From assembly GCA_965221295.1 (NCBI GenBank), contig OZ244879.1, positions 1,674,001-1,738,000 on the forward strand: 64,000 nt of DNA, written 5' to 3'. Below, piece after piece: positions 33,953 through 45,000 of the stretch. The translations under genes were made by a program, and so were the position numbers. The DNA is from Bin87 sp965221295. Its GTDB lineage: Bacteria; Chloroflexota; Dehalococcoidia; Lucifugimonadales; UBA3495. How positions within the stretch are numbered: the first letter of the stretch is position 1; each line of letters opens with the position of its first letter. The notes beneath the pieces are model-generated. The model was not told the DNA's origin and searched no databases. It saw nothing but the letters and a program-made list of their open reading frames with translations.

Positions 33953-35638
33953 TCATTGACCGTGATGTATGATGAAATTCGAGGGCTTGGATATTCGCAT
34001 GAAGAAATTCTTAAAATCCAAAATCGGGACCGGGTCCTCGTACAGGATCATCCAGGGTTGCAGGGCGCTGACCACGATGACCCCTTCCACCGACCATTGC
34101 TCATGTGCTGGGATTCCGTATTCGTTCTTGAGGTCATCTAAGCCATTCGTGAACCAATCGACCTGCGCGTTCAACGTCTTGATGCACTCGGCGAACTCAT
34201 CCCGGTCTTTTTTCATTTCCTTGGGGATTGAAATATCGAAAAAGTAATTCTTTGCCTCGACCAGGACGAATCTGTGGTGGGCGCGGTCTACTATGAACAC
34301 GTCAACTGGACCGAATCCCTTCCCTTGGGGTAGCCCCTTTCCGGCTATCTTGCCCTTTTCCCGGTAGTATTCCAGGTTCATTGACTTGCATCGGTCGGCA
34401 ATATGCTCCTCGAATTTGCTGCCTTTTTCCTTCTGGGATCCGCCAATGGCGCTTCTCAACTGCCGGTCATCAATATCGCGGATGAATTCAGCCCGTCCCG
34501 ATTCTATCCGGTCAAACATGAGGATCTGCCCCGCTTGGAAAGTTTCTATGCCGTAAAGGCAGCGCAGAGAGCCTCCATGTTCGAGAACTACCACAGGCCG
34601 CCTCAGGAGGCGAGAATCACGCCTGCCATGTTCAGCCGGGCGAAGTTTGTCCAGCTCGAAGTCGTTTACCGTTTGCTTGCTCAACCCAAAATCCCGGAGC
34701 AAGTTGTGAAAAGGCTCCGGGGAAAGCGCCCATTTGTCGGCCAAGAAACGGCTGAGCGCCTCGATCTTGATAACCTTCCGATATTCGCGCTCCTCGAAGG
34801 AATTTATCAGGCCATAGACGAACCTGCCCCAATCCGTCAGGCTGTACCCCCTGGCATCGAGGAGAGCATCGTCTAGACCCATTTTTTCGAGCCATCGTAA
34901 GTCCCCATCTTCGTCACCAGGGCGAGCATAGCGCCGCTTGCTTTGCCATAGCTGGAACTGTTCATTCTCAGCCTGGGTCATCGCTGGCATGATCGCGTTC
35001 CTATACGCAACCAACGCCCTTTGGGCAACAGGCGTTTGGCGAGGAACCAGGCTGTAATCCGCCTCGACGAGCAGCTCATGCGGCACTACGGCCCGGTATA
35101 TGTGCTCCCAGATATAGTCCCATTCAAGGACCGCATTCGCCAAAACAATCAAGCGATCAAGTTCGCGGTCGCTGACGCGAGATCCCGCTGTCCCTCCCAC
35201 TTTGACCACGATTTCGATCAACCAACGAATCGCTTCCTTGTACGGAGAGAGCCACTCCCACATACGCTCACTAGCCATCGGGCTTTCTGGAATGCCTGCG
35301 ACTGCCCTGCGCATGGCCCTGTCGTCGTGCGACCTCAGGAGGAGACCCAAGTATTCCTCGTCGCGCTCGTACAACCGAATACAGAGATCAAAGGCATCCG
35401 CTACCGCGATCTGCTTCAGTAGTTCCGTTTGCAGACCGTCGTATACGCCCGCGATCGGGCCGAACATCACCGGCTCAATTGTCGCGTAAGTCCCCGGGTG
35501 AATCCCGTGTTCCCGGAGGAGAGAACGCTTCAAATTTTCAACCCTCTCAATTTCGCGACGGTCCGGCAAATCTAGGGGTGGAAGCGCTGAGTAGCTGGAT
35601 GGCATAGACACCAACCTGATCAAGTCCTGCGGTTGCAT
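33953..35638 (-). CDS. Large protein with C-terminal PD-(D/E)xK-like nuclease domain
   Basis: The 561-aa protein starts at ATG 35638 with AGGAGG close upstream. Residues 1-390 are mostly helical and not recognised (HDDRAMRRAVAGIPESP, EYRKVIKIEALSRFLADKWA). The C-terminal part has the restriction-nuclease pattern: E in KGSKFEEHIADRCKS, D in GFGPVDVFIVDRAHHRFVLV and EAKN a few residues later, i.e. E..D..ExK. Many defence and repair proteins have this end. It stands alone between the He_PIG fragment and the giant adhesin. The nuclease fold is fairly clear; the target, and whether it defends against phage, is unknown. Confidence 0.6.
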   Translation of the reverse strand: MQPQDLIRLVSMPSSYSALPPLDLPDRREIERVENLKRSLLREHGIHPGTYATIEPVMFGPIAGVYDGLQTELLKQIAVADAFDLCIRLYERDEEYLGLLLRSHDDRAMRRAVAGIPESPMASERMWEWLSPYKEAIRWLIEIVVKVGGTAGSRVSDRELDRLIVLANAVLEWDYIWEHIYRAVVPHELLVEADYSLVPRQTPVAQRALVAYRNAIMPAMTQAENEQFQLWQSKRRYARPGDEDGDLRWLEKMGLDDALLDARGYSLTDWGRFVYGLINSFEEREYRKVIKIEALSRFLADKWALSPEPFHNLLRDFGLSKQTVNDFELDKLRPAEHGRRDSRLLRRPVVVLEHGGSLRCLYGIETFQAGQILMFDRIESGRAEFIRDIDDRQLRSAIGGSQKEKGSKFEEHIADRCKSMNLEYYREKGKIAGKGLPQGKGFGPVDVFIVDRAHHRFVLVEAKNYFFDISIPKEMKKDRDEFAECIKTLNAQVDWFTNGLDDLKNEYGIPAHEQWSVEGVIVVSALQPWMILYEDPVPILDFKNFFMRISKPSNFIIHHGQ

Positions 35639-36010
35639 GGAGCCTCCTTAAACTCCATCATACACCCATCCGCTTTTTTCAGCCGCATTGGGGGCTGGAG
35701 GTTTACCAATTGCCCGGGAACGCCGGAGTACCGGCGATCTTTCAAGCCCGGTTCATGCCCTCGGTCAGGGCTTCGTCGGCATCCATGAGCAGCCCCGCCT
35801 GGCAATCTTCGGCTCTCCGGTCAACGTGATGGCCCAGCCAGGTGTCTGCCCGGATCCATGGGCGGTTGCCAGGGTCACCTTGTCCCTCGTTGTGTGCTAC
35901 AATTGCGCGTCCCATGAAAGATGGGGCAAAGCGTTGGGGCAAGTGCGGGACGCCTCCCGCTTAGCCGCGACGGAAAATCGACCCTAGTAGTTGGTGCTCA
36001 GGCAAATCAC
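35639..36010 (+). other. Region upstream of the giant adhesin
   Basis: No gene is convincing. A TACAAT at 35898-35903 could be a -10 box for the adhesin gene, but no good -35 box stands at the right distance. Confidence 0.3.
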
Positions 36011-39000
36011 ATGTCCAAGGTGATTCCGGCGTCTCTCGCCAAGGTCGCGCTACTGGCGGCGCTCGTGTTGCTGCTGATGGCCGTGACGCTCTTGGTCATC
36101 TCGCCCACGGTGATGGCGCAGCCAACGCCGCCAGCCACGCCGGCGCCGGCAACCACGCCGTCTCCGACCGCTACTCCGCCGCCAGCTGACATAGCCCCCT
36201 TCTTCGGCCCGCAATACGTCGAAGACCAGGCCTTCCCGCTGGGAGTGGCCAGCCAAGGGATGACACTGCCCGAAGCCACCGGCGGCAACGGTACGCTCTC
36301 CTACCGCCTGTCTCCGACTCTGCCCGCCGGGTTGAGCTTCGATGCCAGCAGCCGACAGATTACCGGAACGCCCACCGCCCTAATGCCGGAAACCATTTTC
36401 ACCTACACCGTGTCAGACGCTGATGGCAACACCTCCGCCGCCGACGAAGACGCGCTGATTTTCTATGTGACGGTGGGATACAACGCCCAGACGACCGCGC
36501 CGACCAACGTCAGAGTCACCCCCAAGGCACAGGGGCTGATAGTGACTTGGGATTGGCAAGACGATACTGGGGGGAAGTGCGTTCTCGAGGATAACTCGCC
36601 CGGTTTTGAGATTATTTACCGGAAGGCGACGGTGGATTGGGTGGAATCTGCCGTATTGGAGTCGAACACGGCGGACAATGGCGCCTTCGAGATATTCGTC
36701 GGCCCCGGGACTTCCTTCACGGATCAGAGTTTCGCCATTGATGAAGACGCGGAGGGGTACATTCGTCCCGACCAAAACGGAGTGCGGCTGGACCCCGTAG
36801 AGTATGAAATCATGATGCTGGCCTACAGCGCTCTGTGCTATCACGCCAACAGCGATTTCACCAGTCCGGTGTCGGATACGCCTTTGACGCCACCGCCGCC
36901 CCTGAGCTTTGGGACGCAGGTCATTGCCGACCAGACCTACGTCGATAACTCCACCATTGACACCCTGCAATTGCCGCAGGCCAGCGGCGGCGACGGAACG
37001 CTGACCTACAGCCTTACGCCGGCCCTGCCCTCAGGACTCATTTACAACGCCAGCAGCCGGCAGATCACCGGGACACCCGCGGTGGTCCGGGCCGCGACGG
37101 AGTACACCTACACGGCGACGGACGCCGCCGGGGATACCGCCAGCCTGACCTTCAACATCACCGTCGAGGCGGACATCGCCCCCGACTTCGGCTCGCAATA
37201 CGTCGAGGCCCTGACATTCCCCCTGGGAGTGGCCAGGAAAGGGTTGACATTGCCCGAGGCCACCGGCGGCAACGGGACGCTGAACTATCGCCTGTCCCCA
37301 ACGCTCCCCGCCGGGTTGAGCTTTGACGCCAGCACCCGGCAGATCACCGGCACGCCCACCGCCCTGATGCCCGAAACCATCTTCACCTATACGGTCTCAG
37401 ACTCGGACGGCAACACTTCTGCCTCCGACGAAGACTCGCTGGCTTTCCTCCTGTTTGTGGGCTACAACGCCCGGACAACGGCCCCGACCAACGTCAGAAT
37501 CACCCCCAAGGAACAGGGGCTGATAGTGACCTGGGACTGGCAGGACGATACTGGGGGACTGTGCCTGTTCGAGGGAGATCTCCCCGGATTCCAGGTGAAT
37601 TACCGGAAGACGACCGCTGAATGGGTGGTGCCCTCATTCCTGGTGTTGAACACGGCGGATAATGGCGCCTACGAGATACTTCATTTTTCCGATGGTCCCA
37701 TTGTGGACCAGAGTTTCACCATCGATGAAGACGCCATGGGGTTTGACCGCTCGGAGCAGAATGGCGTGCGGCTTGACCCAGAAGAATACGAGGTCAGGTT
37801 GCTGGCCTACAGCTCCCTGTGCTACCACTCCAACAGCGTCTTCACCAGCCCGGTGTCGGGTACTCCCTTGACGCCCTCGCCTACGGCGACACCAGTACCG
37901 ACGGCCACGCCGACGCCGACACCGACAGCCACGCCGACGCCGGTTCCCACGGCCACGCCGACGCCGGTTCCCACAGCCACGCCGACGCCGGTTCCCACAG
38001 CCACGCCTACGCCGGTTCCCACGGCCACGCCGACGCCAGTACCCACAGCCACGCCGACGCCAGTACCCACAGCCACGCCGACGCCAGTACCCACGGCCAC
38101 GCCGACGCCAGTACCCACGGCCACGCCGACACCAGCGCCCACGGCCACGCCAACTCCGGCTCCCACGGCCACGCCGACTCCCACGGCCACACCGACGCCG
38201 ACTGCCACGGCCACACCGACGCCGGTACCCACAGCCACGCCGACACCGCCGCCCACGGCCACGCCGACGCCGGTTCCCACAGCCACGCCGACACCGCCGC
38301 CCACGGCCACGCCGACGCCAGCGCCCACAGCCACGCCTACGCCGACTCCCACGGCCACACCGACGCTGACTCCCACGGCCACACCGACGCTGACTCCCAC
38401 GGCCACGCCGACGCCGACTGCCACGGCCACACCGACGCCGACTGCCACGGCCACGCCGACGCCGACTGCCACCCCGACACCCGTTCCGCCCACAGCCACG
38501 CCCACGCCGACGGCTACGCCGGCGCCTACTGCAACGCCTGGCCCCACTCCCACGCAACTGCCTCCGCCCAACTTCGGCTCGCAGACCGTGGACGACCAGA
38601 ACTACGTCCAAAGTTTCCCCATAACCCAGGTCCAACTGCCAGCCGCCACCGGTGGCAACGGGACGCTGACCTACAGCCTCAGTCCGCTGCTGCCCGCCGG
38701 ACTATCCTTCGACGCTACGTCCAGGACACTGAAAGACACGCCCACCGGCGCGCAGGCCGTGACGGAGTACACCTACAAGGTCACAGATTCTGTCGGGCTT
38801 TCCGCGACGCTGACCTTCGACATCACCGTCCGATTGGGCGATGATCTCGACACCGACGACGACGGGCTGATCGACATCTGGAACGTGGCTCAGCTCAACG
38901 CCCTGCGTTGGGACTTGGACGCCGATGGCGCCCCCGACACCAACAACGCCGCCTATGAGGCCGCTTTCTCCGCCTTCCCCAGGAAAGGGTTGGGCTGCAA

Positions 39001-42000
39001 CGAAGACGAGACCGACGTCGCCGACCGGGTTTGCATCGGCTATGAGCTGGCCGCCGACTTGGACTTCGACAGCGACAGCGACGGCGACGTGGACGCCAAC
39101 GACCACAACGGCCTCTACTGGAACAATGGCAAGGGCTGGACGCCCATCGGCGGGGCCTTCGCGGGGCTGCTTGATGGCGATGGCCGCACCATTTACAACC
39201 TGCACATCAACGACGACCGCAGAAGCCAATCGCCAAGCAATGAGTTCAATCTCTACTACGGACTGTTCAAGGAGATCGGCGCGTCCGGCGAGGTGCGCAA
39301 CCTGAACCTGGTGGACGCAGACATCACGGCCCACAGCGCCATCGACTTGGGCGGCTTGGACAGGAGCCGGGCAGGAATATTGGCCGGTTTGCTGAAGGGC
39401 ACGGTATCCGGCGTCACCACCTCCGGCTCTGTTGCCGCGCAGGTTGGGGCCGGTTTCGCTGGCGACTTGGCCGGCGGACTGGTCGGACATGTGGATTCCA
39501 GTGGAGCATCCATCACCCGCAGCAGCTCGTCCGCCACGGTTGCCGGCGGCAGCCGGTCCGGCGGATTGGTGGGCCGGATGGAATCCGGCAGCATCACCCT
39601 GAGCTCCACCTCCGGCAATGTGAAGGTGGCGTCCCTTGCTGCCAATGGCGTCGAGACGCCAGAGGCAGAAGCGGGCGGGCTGGTGGGTTACGCCGAAGAC
39701 GACGGCGACATAAGCATCGACAGCAGCTACTCGACCGCCACGGTATCTGGAAGTGACGCCTTGGGCGGACTGGTGGGGTACTTGGGTGAAGGCAATTCCA
39801 TCACCGGAAGCTACGCCGCCGGCAACGTGACGGGTATAGGAACTGGCAACGTTCACCTGGGAGGGTTGGTTGGTGAAGTCGCCGGGGCAACAATCGCGTC
39901 GAGCTACTCCGTGGCGACGGTGGCCGGCGACACTGCGTCGGTAAGCTCTCTGGTGGGAGGCCAGCTTGACGGGGATGTAGGAAGAACGAGCGACATATCC
40001 GGCGGCTATGGCGCTGGTACCCTTATCTTCACTGGCACTCAGGACGATCCAATCAGTGGCCTGTTCGGCAATCGTAGATTGTACCGAGGTCAATCCGGCG
40101 TCACCGACATGTACTGGGACAAGGAGACCACCGGCATTGCCCTCGCGGAGGGGGCCTCTGGTGTAGCCAAAACCACAGCGGAACTCCAGACCCCCACGTC
40201 CAGCGCTGGCATCTACGCCAGCTGGGACACCTCCCGCTGGGACTTCGCAGGCTCCTGCGATTACCCGGTCCTGAAGGCCGACATGGACGGCGATGGGACA
40301 GCCACTTGGCAGGAGTTAGGCAATCAGGCAATCGCCGCCAACTGTCCGCCCATCTTGGTGAACCCGATTCCCGACGTGTCGATCACTGTCAATGCCTCAC
40401 TGACCATCCCCTTGGCTGGCGCAGGCAACCCGGTGTTCTTCGACAGCGATGGAGACACTCTTTCCTTCACCGTATCCGGGTCGTCCCCGGCGGGATCAGC
40501 GACGGTGTCCGGTGGCCAGTTGACCGTGCAGGGATTGAGCAACGGCTCCTTCACCGCAACGGTTGTCGCGAGCGACGGCGTTTCCTCATCGACGGCCAGC
40601 GATGCCTTCAGGGTGACGGTGAGCGGCGATTCCGGCCCATCGTTCCTGACTAACATTGTTCCGGACCAGACGTACACACAACATGTGCCCATCAACGTCC
40701 TGCAACTGCCTGCGGCCATCGGTGGCGACGGAACGCTGACCTATTCCGTCAGCCCAACGTTGCCGGCCGGCCTGAGCTTCGACGCCAACGCCCGGCAGAT
40801 CAGCGGGACGCCCACCGTCGCCCAGTCGGCGACGACCTACACCTATGCCGCGACTGATTCCAACGGGACGACCGCAACCATCACCTTCGACATCACTGTG
40901 GAAGGCGCGCCAACCTTTGGGTCGCAGACCGTGGCTGACCAGACCTACTACCTCAACAAGGCAATCAGCGTCCTGCAATTGCCCGCGGCCACCGGCGACG
41001 GAACGCTGACCTACACTCTGAGGCGGTTCCTGCCCTGGGGCTTGAGCTTCGACGCCACCACCAGGCAGCTCAGCGGGACACCGACGCGGCTCCAAGCGGC
41101 CACCCAGTACACCTACACGGCCACCGACTCCAACGGCGCTACCGCGGTTCTCACCTTCAACATCACCGTGGAGAAGGCGCCCGACTTTGGCGCGGCGACC
41201 GTTGCCGACCAGAACTACGTCCAGCACCGGCCCATCGCCACCCTACAGCTGCCTGCGGCCACCGGCGGAGACGGAACCCTGACCTACGCGGTTAGCCCGG
41301 CGCTGCCGGACGGCCTGAGCTTCGACGCCAGCAGCCGCCAGATTAGCGGAACGCCCACGGTGGCCCAGTCCGCCACTACCTACACCTACACGGCCATAGA
41401 CTCCAACGGGGATACGGCGAGCCTCAACTTCGACATCACCGTGGCGGCCAACCTGGTTCCCAGCTTTCGGACGCAGACCATCGCTGACCAAACCTACGTC
41501 GAGAACTTGGCCATCTCAACGCTGCAATTGCCCGCGGCCACCGGCGGCGATGGATCCCTGACCTACGCCCTGACGCCCAGCCTGCCCGCCGGCCTAAGCT
41601 TCGACGCCAGTGTCCGGCAGATCACTGGGACGCCCACGGGAGCGCAGGCGGCGACGACCTACACCTACAGCGCTTCTGATTCCGAAGGCGATTCGGTTTC
41701 ACTGACCTTCGAAGTCACCGTGGAGCCGGACACCAACCCAGGATTCAACTCGTCGCTACCTGACCAGACCTACGTCACCGGCTCCAACATCGTCCCACTG
41801 GCCCTGCCTGACGCCACCGGCGGGAACGCCCCGCTGAGCTACACCTTCAGCGGCACGCTGCCCCAGAATCTGAGCTATCAATCCGGCGTGCGGCAGATAA
41901 TCGGCAAGCCCAGCGCGGCTCAGGCCGCAACTTCGTTCACCTACACGGTGACCGACGTGGACAACGACCAAGACTCCATCGGCTTCAACATCACCGTGGA

Positions 42001-45000
42001 AGCGGCCGACGAGACTCCCCAGATTGGGGCAATGATCGCCGACCAAGTCTTCCGGGCTGGGACCGCCATCGCGACGTTGCAGTTGCCGGCGGCCACCGGC
42101 GGCAACGGGACGGTGACCTATGCGCTGACGCCCGGGCTCCCCTTGGGCCTCACCTTCGACGCCACCGCTCGGACGGTTACGGGAACCCCCGCGACCGATC
42201 AGGACGCCACAGACTACTACTACACCGCCACCGACGGCGATGGCGATTTTAGCGGCGTGGTCTTCTCCATCACGGTGCTGGCCTCCAACGCCCCCGAATT
42301 CCCAGGATTTGGTGGAGGTCTCATTGGCGGAGTTGGGGATCAGGTCTACGTGGTCGGGCGAACCATCCCTCCGTTGCAGTTGCCGGCGGCCACCGGCGGC
42401 AACGGCGCGCTCACCTACTCGCTGGACGGAACGCTGCCCGCTGGGCTGAACTTCGACGCCGTTACCCGGCAGCTGACCGGGACGCCTACGACGCCGCAAC
42501 CCTCGACCACATACATCTACAAGGTTACCGACGCCGCAAACGGCATGGCGTCATTGACCTTCGACATCAAGGTGACGCCGAACGACAAGCCCACGTTCGG
42601 CGACCATTCGATACCCGACCAGATCTTCACGACCAAGGCGACCGTCGGCGTCGTGCAGCTTCCGGCGGCCACCGGAACCGACACTCCCCTGACCTACACT
42701 CTGACGGGAACGCTGCCCGCTGGCCTCAGTTTCGACGCGGCCACCCGGCGCATCACCGGCGCCCCCAGCGCCACCCAGGCGGCGGTGTCCTACACCTACA
42801 CCGTGGCCGACTCCGACGGCGACACCGCCTCGCTGACCTTCAACATCATTGTCGAAGACAACGCCAAACCCACCTTCTCCGGTCAGTCGATAGGCGACCA
42901 GTCCTACATCAGCGGGATCGCCATCGCGGATTTGACGCTACCCGTCGCTTCCTTGGGCAGCGAGCCCTACACCTATTCGCTGACGGGGGCTCTCCCCGCC
43001 GGACTGTCCTTCGACGCCAGCAGCCGCACGATCAGCGGTACGCCCACGGCCACCCAATCCGCCGTCACCTACACATACACCGCCACGGACGTGCTGGCGG
43101 AAACGGTGTCCTTGACCTTCACCATCACGGTGCTGGCCGACGTGGCGCCCAGTTTCAACGCAACCATCCCCAACCAGACCTACATCCACACGTATCAGAT
43201 CGACACGCTGAATTTGCCCGCCGCCACCGGTGGCAACGGAACGCTGACCTATGACTTGGGCGGCATCCTGCCCAGTGGCCTGACCTTCGACCAGAACGCC
43301 AGAACCATCACCGGCACGCCCACGGGACTCCTGCGGGCCACCAGCTACACCTACACCGCCACCGACGCGGACGGCGACAAGGCGACCCTCACCTTCACCA
43401 TCACGGTTGATAGGGCCGACGACTTCGACACCGACGACGACGGCCTCATCGAGGTGGCAAACCTGGCCCAGCTCAACGCCATCCGTTGGGACTTGGACGG
43501 CGACGGCGCGGTGCGGGACGCAGACAAGGCCGCCTACCAAGCCCTCTTCTCCGACCGGCCGCGGCACAACATGGGCTGCAACGAGGACGAAGCTGATCTG
43601 GCCGACCGCGTCTGCATCGGCTACGAGCTGACCGCCGACCTGGACTTCGACAGCAACGGCAATAACAGGTCGGACGCAAACGACCACAACGGCATCTACT
43701 GGAACAACGGCAAGGGCTGGACTCCCATGGGTGGCAGCTTCAGCGGCGTGCTGGAGGGCAATAACCACAGCATCTCCCACCTGTACATCAACGACGACCG
43801 CAGCAACGAGGATACAACCCAGAGTGGGACAAAGATCGTCCGCTACGGGCTGTTCCGGGCGATCCATTCCGACGGAGAGGTGCGCAACCTGTCATTGGTT
43901 GATGTGGACATTCTTGTCCGCAGCCCCAAGGACCAGGTCATTTCAGGCATAATTCATGAAACCCTCTTCAGGGTCGGAGCGCTTGCCGGGTTCAGCGCCG
44001 GCAAGATTTCCGGTGTCCACGTGTCCGGCGTCCTGGAAACGCTTGCCGAGCAGGACCATCGCGCTATTCATGGCGCAGGAGACAATGTCGGTGGCCTCGT
44101 GGCCAGGATGGACGGCGAAAATGCGCTGGTCACCCACAGCAGCTCCTCAGCCAAAATTTATGGTTATGACGATGTTGGGGGATTGGTGGGGGTTGTCTGG
44201 AAGGGCGACATCAGCCACAGCTACACCACCGGTGACGTGCTGGGTATCCTCTATGTCGGCGGACTGGTGGGCTTTGTCTGGCGCGAGGCAGACGCCGAAA
44301 TCACCAGCAGCTACGCCACAGGCTGGGTGAGGGGACACCAATCCACAGGCGGGTTGGTTGGCCAACTGGAGGATGGCAACTACATAATCGGCAGCTACGC
44401 CACCGGCTTGGTCACGAGCAGATTCTTGATTGACGAGTTTGGCGTCAGTATCGATGGATTTGATACCGGCGGACTGGTTGGCACTCTCAGAGGCGGCCAC
44501 ATCGTTTCCAGCTACGCCTCTGGCCTTGCTTTGCAGGATGACAATGTGGGCGGACTGGTGGGCTCGAAAAACGACTGGAGCCTTACAGTTTTGGGAACCA
44601 TTTCCGACAGCTATTCAACGGGTGACGTGTACGACGATTACAACATCCCCAATCCTGGGGCGAGGGGCGGGCTCATAGGCCGCCGTTACTCTGGGAACAG
44701 CAACTACCCCTCCGTCCTTAACTCCTACTGGGACACCGAGACCAGCGGGTTTACGACCAGCGCCGGCGGCGTGGGCAAGACCACCGCGCAGATCCAGAAC
44801 CCCATCTCCAAGTCCGGCATCTACGCCCAGTGGGACACCACCTACTGGGAGTTCCGGAACACCTGCGATTACCCGGCCCTGAAGGCCGACATGGACGGCG
44901 ACGGCATCGCCACCGTGGAGGAGTTTGGCAACCCGGTCAATATGCCGAAGAACCCCGGTCAGGGCAACCGGAGCAGCCTGACCCCTTATCAGGCCGCGGC

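Noticed and set aside
37877..38566. CRISPR array
   Set aside because: The repeats are contiguous with no unique spacers and encode TP-rich linker in frame.
37634..38635. Arg/Gly-rich and Val/Gly-rich open frames opposite the adhesin stalk
   Set aside because: They are produced by the 24-bp repeat read in other frames; repeats of a multiple of three bases give long open frames in every frame.
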